Assembly: GCA_002336975.1 (NCBI GenBank)
Contig: DDFA01000009.1
Coordinates: 1 to 10,898, forward strand
Direction: 5' to 3'
DNA: 10,898 nucleotides
From: Phyllobacteriaceae bacterium UBA1940
Lineage (GTDB): Bacteria; Pseudomonadota; Alphaproteobacteria; Rhizobiales; Rhizobiaceae
The position numbers were made by a program, and so were the translations under genes. Below are positions 1-6,594 of the stretch, one piece after another. Numbering within the stretch: the first letter of the stretch is position 1; each line of letters opens with the position of its first letter. The notes beneath the pieces are model-generated. The model saw only the letters and a program-made list of their open reading frames with translations, did no database searches and had not been told where the DNA came from.

Positions 1-65
1 TCGACTTGCATGTGTTAAGCCTGCCGCCAGCGTTCGTTCTGAGCCAGGATCAAACTCTCATGTTA
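1..65 (-). rRNA. rrs: 16S ribosomal RNA, 5' end only (continues past the left edge)
   Basis: Read on the minus strand, 48-58 is the universal AGAGTTTGATC block, followed by CTGGCTCAG and then the conserved stretch running to ACATGCAAGTCGA at position 1. Aligned from memory with E. coli 16S, window position 58 is base 8 and position 1 is about base 65, so the mature 5' end should lie near 65. Only the first helices of the small-subunit RNA are present; the remainder of the rrn operon lies left of the window. The exact mature end is inferred by alignment, not seen. Confidence 0.97.
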
Positions 66-210
66 AAAAGACTTTGATTTGGCTTTATCTGGTCACGCTT
101 GAATTGACGAGAACATTCACACCTAGACTGCATTGACCGAAGTCGCCGCGTCTTGGTAGACTTATTCTCACCAGAAACGTGATCCGCCAAAGTCTCTGTT
201 CGAACTACAA

Positions 211-224
211 TTCCCCGAAGGGAA
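211..224 (-). other. UUCG tetraloop hairpin in the rRNA leader
   Basis: The minus strand reads TTCCC-TTCG-GGGAA, a perfect 5-bp stem closed by a C(UUCG)G tetraloop, one of the most stable RNA hairpins known. No T-run follows, so it is not a terminator. It probably organises the folding of the pre-16S leader. Confidence 0.55.
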
Positions 225-275
225 GAGAGTTCTGCAGGACGATGCCGCCCACGTTTCTCTTTCTTCTATATTCAG

Positions 276-288
276 TTTTCAAAGAACA
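276..288 (-). promoter_or_regulatory. boxA-like rRNA antitermination element
   Basis: The minus strand reads TGTTCTTTGAAAA, close to the bacterial boxA core (TGCTCTTTAACA in E. coli). It lies within the transcribed leader about 210 nt before the 16S 5' end, where boxA binds NusB-S10 and keeps RNA polymerase resistant to Rho. The assignment rests on sequence likeness and position only. Confidence 0.6.
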
Positions 289-442
289 GACAGCGCAGAC
301 GCGATGTCGTGGCCCATTTCGCTTTTGGCTTCGGGCCTGCAGAGTGTCGCTCACGCGGCTCTCATGAATTTGTTCCAACTCTCGAAACTCAGAAGCGAAC
401 TTCTTCGTCGCCAGCAGCGTCGCCGCTGTCGTTGGTGAGGCG

Positions 443-472
443 TATATAGGGGACGCCCCTTCGAGGTGTCAA
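443..472 (-). promoter_or_regulatory. rrn promoter (-35 TTGACA, -10 TATATA)
   Basis: On the minus strand a perfect -35 TTGACA (467-472) is followed 18 nt later by TATATA (443-448); shifting the -10 by one base to CTATAT gives 17 nt. This matches the sigma-70-type rrn promoters of Rhizobiales. Start of transcription is expected near 435-437, with a GC-rich discriminator after the -10, as in promoters under stringent (ppGpp/DksA) control. It drives the 16S gene to the left. Start and regulation are inferred. Confidence 0.8.
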
Positions 473-502
473 CAAAGAAAATGAAGTTTTTTGAATTTTT
501 TG
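473..502 (-). promoter_or_regulatory. UP element upstream of the rrn promoter
   Basis: Directly upstream of the -35 the minus strand has two A6 tracts (T6 on the plus strand at 487-492 and 496-501) spaced 9 bp apart, plus a T-rich patch at 473-482. They fall at roughly -50 and -60, on about the same helix face, where the alpha-subunit C-terminal domain of RNA polymerase binds rrn promoters. The surrounding DNA is GC-rich, so the AT block stands out. Confidence 0.6.
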
Positions 503-767
503 CGACACGTAAGGGAAGGTCGGCGTTTCGCCCCAAATCGTGATCGCGCGCCGCTGGTGCGGTCGCATTGGGGCCGCAATCGCTGCGCACAGGTCGGACC
601 GCCGCAACGGTTATATGAATCGCGCACGCGTAAGGAACGCGCCGGACGGCGGCTGACTGTGGAGGCGCCTTTCGTTGACTTGCGGGTTCGCGACGGGCAA
701 ATGTCTTTGAACGAGTTCTGAACGAGAAAACCGAACGGCTGCGCATGCCAGGGGACGTCCAACCTAA
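503..767 (+). other. Divergent intergenic region between rrn and the M23 peptidase gene
   Basis: The gene-free space is 436-767. Its left part is the rrn promoter and UP element. This part is GC-rich, with several short imperfect inverted repeats and a TTGACT box at 675-680. A 76-codon plus-strand ORF (491-721) starts inside the UP element, has no recognisable domain and no ribosome binding site, so it is not called. Nothing else is recognised. Confidence 0.5.
675..703 (+). promoter_or_regulatory. Possible promoter for the M23 peptidase gene
   Basis: A TTGACT hexamer (675-680; five of six to TTGACA) is followed after 17 nt by CAAATG (698-703), a poor -10. Transcription would start near 710, leaving a ~58-nt leader before the ATG at 768. 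The -35 is good and the spacing right, but the weak -10 makes this tentative. Confidence 0.3.
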
Positions 768-2714
768 ATGCATCGAGTAAACGACGCCGTGACGGCGCTC
801 GGCAACGAGCCGCCTCTGATCGCCGATGGTCGCGGCGGTCCGCCCGACCGCCGCGAGGTGTCGGCGCGCTGGCTGTCCGGCACCTTCCTGACCGGCCTCA
901 CCTCCTCGGTGCTGATGGGCGTTGCGCTGCTGGCTGCGCTTGACGGCCGCGAGCAGCTCGCCACACCGCCCGAGATCGCCCGGGTGATCGCGCAACAGCC
1001 GGCCGGCGAAGCGGGCGAAGCCGCCAAGACCACCCGCCTCGCCGTCCCGCGCGCGGCGCCGAAAGCCAGCGACCGACGCCGGATGGAAGTCTCGATGATG
1101 AGCCGGGTCGGCGACCGCGACGTCATCCGCGCCCAACCGTTCGTCGAGGTGAAGATGGCGCTTGCCGCCGGCCACACCACCAAACGCCCCTACCCCGCGT
1201 TCGACCCGCTCGACGTTTTTGCCGAGAGCGGGCCGCAGCCGGACGCTCCCGAATCCGACGGCGTCATCTATGGCGCCAAGATCGAAAGCGAAGTCAGTCT
1301 CAAGACGATCGACTTCCCGATCGCCACCGCCGCCTTTGACGAGAAGAGCGCATATACGGCGGGCGAGATCGAGGAAGTCGTCCGCGACGCTGGCCTCGCC
1401 CTCTCCGACGGGGCCATCCAGGTCGCGTCCCTCCACTATGTCGACCCGCAGCGTTTCGGCCAGACCGCCGATGGCCCCCTGCCGCAGACATTCGCCCGGG
1501 TGATTCCCGAAAATGTCTCGACCGCCACCCGCGCCTCATTCGACGTTTCGACCGGTTTTTCAGAAGATTTTCTTCCGGTTCGCACCGACAAGAAGATCAC
1601 CACGGTGTTTGAGGAGGCCGGATACGATCGCGCCATGTCGCGCGGCATGGCCGACGCGCTGGAGACGATGCTCAGCGGCCCGAATCTCAAGGCGGGCAGC
1701 GTTTTGCGCATCGGCGTCGAATCGACCAGAGACGTCAACCGCATCGTCCGCGCCAGCGTCTATGACGGCGCCACCCATATCGTGTCGATTGCACTGGACG
1801 ATCGCGAACAGTTCGTCCCGGCCGAAGAGCCGGAAATCTCCACCGAGGTCGCCGCCGCGCTGTCGGGCGAACCGCAACCGGTCCGGCCGTACAGCGAATT
1901 GCCGACCGTTTATGACGGCATCTACCGGGCCGCCTATTCCTACGGGATGTCGCGGGAAATGACGGCGCAACTGGTGCGGCTGCTGGCCTCCGATGTCGAT
2001 TTCCAGTCGCGGCTGAATCCGGCCGACCGCATCGAGGCGATTTTTTCACAGCCCGACGAGCAGGATCGCGCCACTGACGAATCCGAACTGCTTTACGTCG
2101 ACGCGATGTTCGGCGGTAACCGCCGCGTCTTCTACAGATTCCAGATGGACGACGGCGCCATCGACTATTTTGACGAGAACGGCCGCAGCGTTCGCCAGTT
2201 CCTGTTGCGCAATCCGGTGCCCAACGGCCGCTTCACCTCCGGCTGGGGTGCGCGACGGCACCCGGTGCTCGGCTACGTGAAGATGCACACCGGCGTCGAC
2301 TGGGCCGCGCCGCGCGGCACCCCGATCATCGCCGCCGGCAGCGGAGTTGTCGAAAAGGCCGGCTGGGCCGGTGGCTACGGCCGCCAGACGATCATCCGTC
2401 ACACCAACGGCTACGAGACGTCATACAATCACCAGAGCGGCATCGCCCGCGGGATCGAGCCGGGCGCGCGGGTGCGCCAGGGCCAGATTATCGGCTATGT
2501 CGGCCAGACCGGCCTCGCCACCGGCAATCACCTGCACTACGAATTGCTGGTCAACGGCAACAAGGTCGACCCGATGCGCGTCCGCCTGCCTGTCGGCCGC
2601 ACGCTCAAGGGCGACGAACTCGACCGGTTCAAGAAGACCAAGGACCGGATCGAAACCCTGATCGGCGACGAGGACGAGGATCCGCTGAAGGTGGCCGAAG
2701 CCGCAGCGCATTAG
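768..2714 (+). CDS. Membrane-anchored M23 family metallopeptidase (MepM-like peptidoglycan DD-endopeptidase)
   Basis: The protein is a 648-aa zinc endopeptidase expected to cut peptide cross-links of peptidoglycan in the periplasm. The ATG at 768 follows an AGGGGA ribosome site (750-755), with a rather long 12-nt gap. Residues ~39-57 form one membrane segment after a short cytoplasmic tail, so the bulk is periplasmic. Residues ~200-480 resemble the Csd3/MepM-type middle region that can occlude the active site. The M23 (LytM) domain spans about 487-597, with the HxxxD motif H507/D511, H555, and the HLH motif H588/H590; all expected zinc and catalytic residues are present, so it should be active. 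A charged acidic tail follows. It stands alone, transcribed away from the rrn operon. Family assignment is firm; the precise bond cut is inferred. Confidence 0.93.
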   Translation: MHRVNDAVTALGNEPPLIADGRGGPPDRREVSARWLSGTFLTGLTSSVLMGVALLAALDGREQLATPPEIARVIAQQPAGEAGEAAKTTRLAVPRAAPKASDRRRMEVSMMSRVGDRDVIRAQPFVEVKMALAAGHTTKRPYPAFDPLDVFAESGPQPDAPESDGVIYGAKIESEVSLKTIDFPIATAAFDEKSAYTAGEIEEVVRDAGLALSDGAIQVASLHYVDPQRFGQTADGPLPQTFARVIPENVSTATRASFDVSTGFSEDFLPVRTDKKITTVFEEAGYDRAMSRGMADALETMLSGPNLKAGSVLRIGVESTRDVNRIVRASVYDGATHIVSIALDDREQFVPAEEPEISTEVAAALSGEPQPVRPYSELPTVYDGIYRAAYSYGMSREMTAQLVRLLASDVDFQSRLNPADRIEAIFSQPDEQDRATDESELLYVDAMFGGNRRVFYRFQMDDGAIDYFDENGRSVRQFLLRNPVPNGRFTSGWGARRHPVLGYVKMHTGVDWAAPRGTPIIAAGSGVVEKAGWAGGYGRQTIIRHTNGYETSYNHQSGIARGIEPGARVRQGQIIGYVGQTGLATGNHLHYELLVNGNKVDPMRVRLPVGRTLKGDELDRFKKTKDRIETLIGDEDEDPLKVAEAAAH

Positions 2715-2723
2715 TCCAGGCGA

Positions 2724-2775
2724 AACATATGCCGCGGAGGTGACCCGGCAGTCGTCGCGGCCCGCGCCACATGTT
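2724..2775. terminator. Imperfect inverted repeat between convergent genes (possible bidirectional terminator)
   Basis: Arms 2724-2737 (AACATATGCCGCGG) and 2762-2775 (CCGCGCCACATGTT) match as inverted repeats at 12 of 14 positions with a 24-nt loop. It sits in the 69-nt gap between the convergent M23 peptidase and L,D-transpeptidase genes. No T-run follows on either strand, so it is not a standard intrinsic terminator, but its place suits stopping or protecting both 3' ends. Confidence 0.4.
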
Positions 2776-2783
2776 CGGCGAAA

Positions 2784-4151
2784 CTATTCGACGAATTCGA
2801 CCGTGACGCCCTTCTTGACCAGCTTCGCCAGTTCCTGGGCGTCCCAGTTGGTCAAGCGGATGCAGCCATGGCTGTTGGTCTTGCCGATCTTTGACGGATC
2901 GGGCGTGCCGTGGATGCCGTAGGTCGGTTTCGACAGCGCGATCCACACCGAGCCCACCGGCCCGTTGGGCCCGGGCGGTATGCGCAGGATCTTGTCGTTC
3001 TCGCCCTGCTTGAAGTTGATCTTTGGATTGTAGGTGTATTCGGGATTCAGCGCGACGCGCTCGACCGTGTGGGTTCCAACCGGCGACGGCGTGTCCGACG
3101 ACCCGATCGTCGCGGGATAGGCGACAACCAGCCGCCCGGCCGAATCATAGGCGCGCACCTGTTCGCGTCCCTTGTCGGCAATGATTCGCGACACCAGCCG
3201 CGTCACATTGGACCCGACGCTTGCGACCTTGATGACGGTGCCCGCGCGGTTGAAATTGGCGCCGGGATTGAGTTCCTTCAGATAGGCTTCGCTCATGTGG
3301 AAGCGCTCGCCTAGCATTTCGAGCGTCGACGTGAAGCCCATCGCGTCCAGTTGCGCCTTTTCGGCATAGTCGCTGGGGATCGACGCCACATAGGGCCCGG
3401 CCGCGTCCTGCTGGGTGATCGTGTATTCGGCGAACGCCGCGCCGCCGCGCTCCGCAAGCGCCGCCTCGATGCCGGCGGTGTCGGTGGTTTTCAGATTGTC
3501 GCCGGTCAGTTCGTTGTAGGCGGACAGCGCCTTTTCCACATTCGACCCCATATGCCCGTCGATGACGCCGGGCGAGACGCCGGCGCGGTCGAGCATGATC
3601 TGCAGGCTTGCCACCGAGGGAACCGACTTGCGCCCGATCGTCGGCACGTCGGCCGGATTGGCGGGCGACAGCTTCGGCTCGTTCTGGATCGGCGCCGGCT
3701 CGCGCGCCGCGGTCTGGGGCAGCGGCTTGCGATCCACCTTGCGCTCCGGCTCCGGCGGCGCTTCGGGGAAAGCGCCGCCCTCGTCGTAGGAGGCCTCGTC
3801 CTCGCCGGGATAGCGCTGATCGCGCCGGCGCTCGTAGCGGTCGCCACGGCGCGGCCGGTCATATTCATTATCCAGATAGCGATCGCCCTCATAGCGATCA
3901 TAGGCGCCCACCGTCCCGGTCGACCGCCTGTCGAGGCCGTTTCGCGGCAATTCGACCGACAGGATCTGCCCGGTATAGGCGTCGGCGATCACGCGGCGTC
4001 CATAGTCGTCGTAATAGACCTCGATTTCGCGCGCTTGCGCGATCTGCACCGCGCCGTCCTGCGCGTTCGCCATCGTAAAGGGCGAGACCGACCCCGCCAG
4101 CGCGGCCAGCGCGACGGTTGCCAGGGCTCTAGACGTTACCGCAAGGCGCAT
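2784..4151 (-). CDS. Secreted L,D-transpeptidase (YkuD domain) with peptidoglycan-binding and LysM-like regions
   Basis: L,D-transpeptidases form 3-3 cross-links or attach proteins to the meso-diaminopimelate of peptidoglycan by a cysteine acyl-enzyme. I start at the ATG at 4151 (455 aa): GGAG lies 4 nt upstream and a signal peptide follows at once (residues 1-30, likely cleavage after ANA). Two in-frame upstream ATGs (4166, 4211) lack a ribosome site, and the second overlaps a likely -35 box. Residues ~84-118 are a Tyr/Arg/Asp-rich linker and ~120-170 are proline/charge-rich. Residues ~181-219 resemble PG_binding_1 (DRAGVSPGVIDG), ~277-309 resemble LysM, and ~332-455 are the YkuD domain. Its signature is H414 in HGT and SHGCIRL with S427, H428 and catalytic C430. 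All catalytic residues are intact. It has its own likely promoter and is transcribed alone. Confidence 0.93.
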   Translation of the reverse strand: MRLAVTSRALATVALAALAGSVSPFTMANAQDGAVQIAQAREIEVYYDDYGRRVIADAYTGQILSVELPRNGLDRRSTGTVGAYDRYEGDRYLDNEYDRPRRGDRYERRRDQRYPGEDEASYDEGGAFPEAPPEPERKVDRKPLPQTAAREPAPIQNEPKLSPANPADVPTIGRKSVPSVASLQIMLDRAGVSPGVIDGHMGSNVEKALSAYNELTGDNLKTTDTAGIEAALAERGGAAFAEYTITQQDAAGPYVASIPSDYAEKAQLDAMGFTSTLEMLGERFHMSEAYLKELNPGANFNRAGTVIKVASVGSNVTRLVSRIIADKGREQVRAYDSAGRLVVAYPATIGSSDTPSPVGTHTVERVALNPEYTYNPKINFKQGENDKILRIPPGPNGPVGSVWIALSKPTYGIHGTPDPSKIGKTNSHGCIRLTNWDAQELAKLVKKGVTVEFVE

Positions 4152-4343
4152 GATTCTCCGGTCCATCAAGCAAATACGACAGTTTACACGTCCGGTTTGA
4201 CCGTGCGTCACCAGACAATGCTATGTGTATGATGAACGAGACATGAAGATCGCGCGCTCCGGCCGGGAAAATTTCCTTTCCGGAAACCATGATTTGAGTC
4301 GTCTTTCTCCGAACCGGCTCGTTTCTTGTCGCGCCGGACGCGC
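4152..4343 (-). other. Intergenic region upstream of the L,D-transpeptidase gene
   Basis: This 192-nt gap lies between the YjbR stop and the L,D-transpeptidase start. Immediately after the YjbR stop the minus strand has a weak GCGC/GCGC hairpin (4331-4343) without a T-run. At 4266-4286 two adjacent palindromes stand end to end (GGAAAATTTCC, then TTTCCGGAAA). The possible promoter lies at 4183-4211. A 72-codon minus-strand ORF that spans the gap has no recognisable domain and is not called. Confidence 0.5.
4183..4211 (-). promoter_or_regulatory. Possible promoter of the L,D-transpeptidase gene
   Basis: On the minus strand GTGACG (4206-4211) and TGTAAA (4183-4188) are separated by exactly 17 nt, each matching four of six consensus bases. 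Transcription would start near 4176, giving a ~25-nt leader containing the GGAG ribosome site before the ATG at 4151. It fits the start choice, but both hexamers are imperfect. Confidence 0.35.
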
Positions 4344-4706
4344 TCATATCCCGATCGCCGCTCGCTCGGCGCGCCGCAGGTTTGCCGCCGCCAGTCTGTG
4401 ACTTTCGGCGATGTATTGCTTCAGCGCCGCGTCATCCATCGATATGCCGGTGACACGCTGGATCCATTTCATCCCCCGCGAGGCGAGATAGGGCGCGGGG
4501 CGGCAGCCGGGCTGATCCTTCAGCATCTCGAACGACATTTCGGACGCCTTGAACGTCACCGCCGGGTCGCCGGCGCCATCCTGACCCGGCGCGGCGACGG
4601 CGAACAGTTTGGAGCCGACTTTCCAGACATGCGATCCGCCCCACTGAACCACATGATTGGCGCCGGGCAAGGAGCCGCAATATTCATCATACTCGTCGAG
4701 CGTCAT
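4344..4706 (-). CDS. YjbR/MmcQ family protein (MmcQ/YjbR superfamily)
   Basis: A small single-domain protein of 120 aa, the usual size for the YjbR (CyaY-like fold) family often labelled DNA-binding. Family features include the N-terminal acidic helix and CGSLPGA segment, the strand pattern HVWKVGSKLFAV, a GDPAVTFK segment, and the basic helical C-terminus after the PAPYLASRGMKWI block. There is no signal peptide, so it is cytoplasmic. The ATG overlaps the stop of the MBL-fold gene as ATGA (4703-4706) and no good ribosome site precedes it, so translation is probably coupled to that gene. Cellular role is unknown; DNA binding is suggested for the superfamily but no helix-turn-helix is obvious here. 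Confidence 0.88.
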   Translation of the reverse strand: MTLDEYDEYCGSLPGANHVVQWGGSHVWKVGSKLFAVAAPGQDGAGDPAVTFKASEMSFEMLKDQPGCRPAPYLASRGMKWIQRVTGISMDDAALKQYIAESHRLAAANLRRAERAAIGI

Positions 4707-5383
4707 GGTCGCGCAAACGCCTCGCGAAACCGGGCCGCGGCCTGCGCGTCGATCAGCCCGCCATGCCCGAACAGCGCCCGGTCGAAATCGAGCCCGGCGA
4801 TGCGGGCGGCGGTATCGGCGGCGAGCGCCCGGTCCTCATTCAGCAGCGACAGTTTGAGCCCCCAGATGTTCATTGCGCAATCGGCCGCAAACAACAGCCG
4901 TTGTTTCGGATGCATCAGGACGATCTGCCCGGGGCTGTGGCCCGGCGCGTGGATCGCAACCAGTCCGCCCGGCAGCCGGTCCCCGTCCCTCACCCGATGG
5001 TCGACCCGCGCCGGCGTCAGATTGTTGCGCATCATGCGCGAGGCGGCAAACAGCAGCCGGGACGCGACGCCGGGACCTGCGTACACCGGCGGCGGCACGC
5101 CCGCCTCGATCGCGTCGGCGTCGGTCTCGTGAGACCAGCATCTGGCGCCAGTCGCCTTCAACATCGCGGCCAGCCCGCCCATGTGGTCGGGATGGGCATG
5201 GGTGACGATAATGTGCCTGACGTCATCGGGGCGACGCCCCAGCGCCGACAGCGCGCGAACTATCCTCGACTCGGATTTTGGAAGCCCGGCGTCGATTAAC
5301 ACCAGCCCGTCGTCCGAATCGACGACAAACGCGTTGACGTAGCCGCCAAGCACCCGATGCACGCCGGGGACCGATTGTTTCAT
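4703..5383 (-). CDS. MBL-fold metallo-hydrolase
   Basis: A 226-aa metallo-beta-lactamase-fold enzyme. The metal-binding residues are complete: THAHPDH at 61-67 (H62, H64, D66, H67), H149 in HAPGHSPGQ, D168 in FAADCA and H207 in FGHGG, as expected for a dinuclear zinc or iron hydrolase of the glyoxalase-II-like group. Substrate cannot be read from the sequence. The frame stays open far upstream (to 6130), but the ATG at 5383 is chosen: AAGGA lies 7 nt before it, the MBL fold begins at once, and the upstream part is antisense to ddl. No signal peptide is seen, so it is probably cytoplasmic. It is first in a two-gene unit with the YjbR-like gene, overlapping by ATGA. Confidence 0.92.
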   Translation of the reverse strand: MKQSVPGVHRVLGGYVNAFVVDSDDGLVLIDAGLPKSESRIVRALSALGRRPDDVRHIIVTHAHPDHMGGLAAMLKATGARCWSHETDADAIEAGVPPPVYAGPGVASRLLFAASRMMRNNLTPARVDHRVRDGDRLPGGLVAIHAPGHSPGQIVLMHPKQRLLFAADCAMNIWGLKLSLLNEDRALAADTAARIAGLDFDRALFGHGGLIDAQAAARFREAFARP

Positions 5384-5500
5384 GCCTGGTTCCTTGCCAT
5401 GACCGCACCTCGACCGGAAGATCGCTGCGCGGCTTGCAATCCGACACTTGATCGCATCGCCCAACGCCTTACACAAATGTTCATCAACTGGAAAAGCGCA
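5384..5500. promoter_or_regulatory. Divergent promoter region between the MBL-fold gene and ddl
   Basis: The 117-nt gap between two divergent starts must serve both genes. A TTGATC box (5448-5453) with ACACAA 17 nt later is the best plus-strand candidate and is weak; nothing convincing was found on the minus strand. AAGGA for the MBL gene (5391-5395) and GGAA for ddl (5490-5493) lie at its ends. Confidence 0.3.
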
Positions 5501-6583
5501 ATGAATGCCGATTCGCCCCGTGTCCGCCTCCTCGTGCTGTTTGGGGGACGTTCGGCCGAGCATGATGTTTCGATCATGTCTGCGACCAATGTCATGGCCG
5601 CGCTCGATCCGGCGAAATATGACGCGGTGCCGGTGTTCATCTCCCGCGACGGCCGCTGGCGTTTGAGCAGTTTCGTCGACGGCGCGCTCGACTGTTCGGC
5701 AAAAGGCGACGAAATCCTGCTGGTGGCGGGCGGCAACGGCCGTCTGCTTGTGCTGCCCGGCGATGGACCCGCGCGCGAAATCGACCCAGTCGACGCCATG
5801 TTCCCTGTGCTGCACGGCCTGCCCGGCGAAGACGGCTCGGTGCAAGGGCTGGCCGATGTCGCCGGATTGGCGTTGATCGGCTGCGGCATCGCCGGTTCGG
5901 CAAACGCCCTCGACAAGGATCTGGCGAAGCGGCTGTTGAGCCAGGCCGGCATTCCCAACGCCCGATCCGTCACCATCCACGCCGGCGCGGCGCCCGATTT
6001 CAAGGACCTGGCCGCAACGCTTGGAACCCCGATCTTCATCAAGCCGGCCCGACAGGGCTCGTCGGTCGGCGTGTCGAAGGTGACGGATGCGGCCGGCTAC
6101 CAGGCGGCGCTGGCGACGGGCTTTGCCCACGACAAGAAACTGGTCGCCGAGGAATTCATCAAGGCGCGCGAAATCGAATGCGCCGTGCTGGAAGCCCCAG
6201 ACGGCAGCCTGTTCGTCTCACGTCCGGGCGAAATCGCTCCGGCCGAGCACAGCGGCTTCTACACCTACGACGCAAAATACGTCGACGCCGACGGCGCCGC
6301 GCTTATCGTCCCCGCGCAATTGCCGACGGATGTCGAAACCCGCCTGCGGACGATGGCGGCCGAGGCATTCCGCGCCGTGGGCTGCGACGGCATGGCCCGG
6401 GTCGATTTTTTTGTCTCCGCCGACATGACGATGCTGATCAACGAGCTCAACACCATCCCCGGCTTCACTAATATCAGCATGTATCCGAAGGCGATGGAGG
6501 CGTCGGGCGTCAGCTATCCCGACCTGATCGACCGCCTCGTGGCGCACGGGCTGGCTCGCGCCGCCAGGGATCGGCGGAACTGA
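5501..6583 (+). CDS. ddlA: D-alanine--D-alanine ligase (DdlA type)
   Basis: An ATP-grasp enzyme that joins two D-alanines to make the dipeptide end of the peptidoglycan stem, in the cytoplasm. The ATG at 5501 gives 360 aa, close to E. coli DdlA (364 aa), with weak GGAA 7 nt upstream; earlier in-frame ATGs (5357, 5477) add residues not found in the family. Motifs: FGGRSAEHDVS (14-24), HGLPGEDGSVQG (105-116), the ATP-binding KPARQGSSVG (181-190), GEIAP (243-247), YDAKY (256-260), and the Mg-binding region with D302, E315 and N317 in INELNTIPGF. Y260 corresponds to the tyrosine that marks D-Ala over D-lactate use, so a normal D-Ala-D-Ala product is expected. The DdlA length and its place away from division genes suggest a second ddlB in the dcw cluster, which cannot be checked here. 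Confidence 0.95.
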   Translation: MNADSPRVRLLVLFGGRSAEHDVSIMSATNVMAALDPAKYDAVPVFISRDGRWRLSSFVDGALDCSAKGDEILLVAGGNGRLLVLPGDGPAREIDPVDAMFPVLHGLPGEDGSVQGLADVAGLALIGCGIAGSANALDKDLAKRLLSQAGIPNARSVTIHAGAAPDFKDLAATLGTPIFIKPARQGSSVGVSKVTDAAGYQAALATGFAHDKKLVAEEFIKAREIECAVLEAPDGSLFVSRPGEIAPAEHSGFYTYDAKYVDADGAALIVPAQLPTDVETRLRTMAAEAFRAVGCDGMARVDFFVSADMTMLINELNTIPGFTNISMYPKAMEASGVSYPDLIDRLVAHGLARAARDRRN

Positions 6584-6594
6584 CGGCAACGGTT

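Larger units (their letters stand above)
66..436 (-). other. rRNA operon leader region (transcribed spacer upstream of 16S)
   Basis: These ~370 nt lie between the proposed rrn promoter and the 16S 5' end and hold no credible gene; the short ORFs here have no recognisable protein. On the minus strand the leader contains a boxA-like element (276-288) and a 5-bp hairpin with a UUCG tetraloop (211-224). A second short GAC-UUCG-GTC hairpin lies at 135-144. Such leaders normally recruit antitermination factors (NusB/NusE) and help 16S processing; that role is inferred from family knowledge. A pairing partner for an RNase III processing stem would lie after 16S, outside the window. Confidence 0.75.

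Noticed and set aside
260..290. A possible second rrn promoter with TATAGA as -10
   Set aside because: No -35 at the right spacing, and the segment is better explained as boxA and its flank.
179..721. Two plus-strand small ORFs (179-367 and 491-721) in the rrn leader and promoter region
   Set aside because: They lie across rRNA leader and UP-element DNA, lack ribosome sites and resemble no protein I know.
351..1436. A 361-codon minus-strand ORF opposite the M23 gene and across the rrn promoter
   Set aside because: Its composition (Arg/Gly/Ala/Asp-rich, no domain) is that of a shadow of a GC-rich gene, and it crosses the rrn promoter.
3351..4232. A 293-codon plus-strand ORF opposite the L,D-transpeptidase
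   Set aside because: No domain or ribosome site; the opposite frame encodes a complete YkuD enzyme with signal peptide.
4129..4347. A 72-codon minus-strand ORF across the gap upstream of the L,D-transpeptidase
   Set aside because: No recognisable domain; it overlaps the proposed promoter and the L,D-transpeptidase start in another frame.
4703..6130. A 475-codon minus-strand ORF that would give the MBL-fold protein a ~249-residue N-terminal extension
   Set aside because: The extra part is antisense to ddl, has no recognisable domain, and a good ribosome site precedes the ATG at 5383 where the MBL fold begins.
6584..6594. A terminator between ddl and the last tad gene
   Set aside because: Only 11 nt separate the stops and no inverted repeat is visible there.
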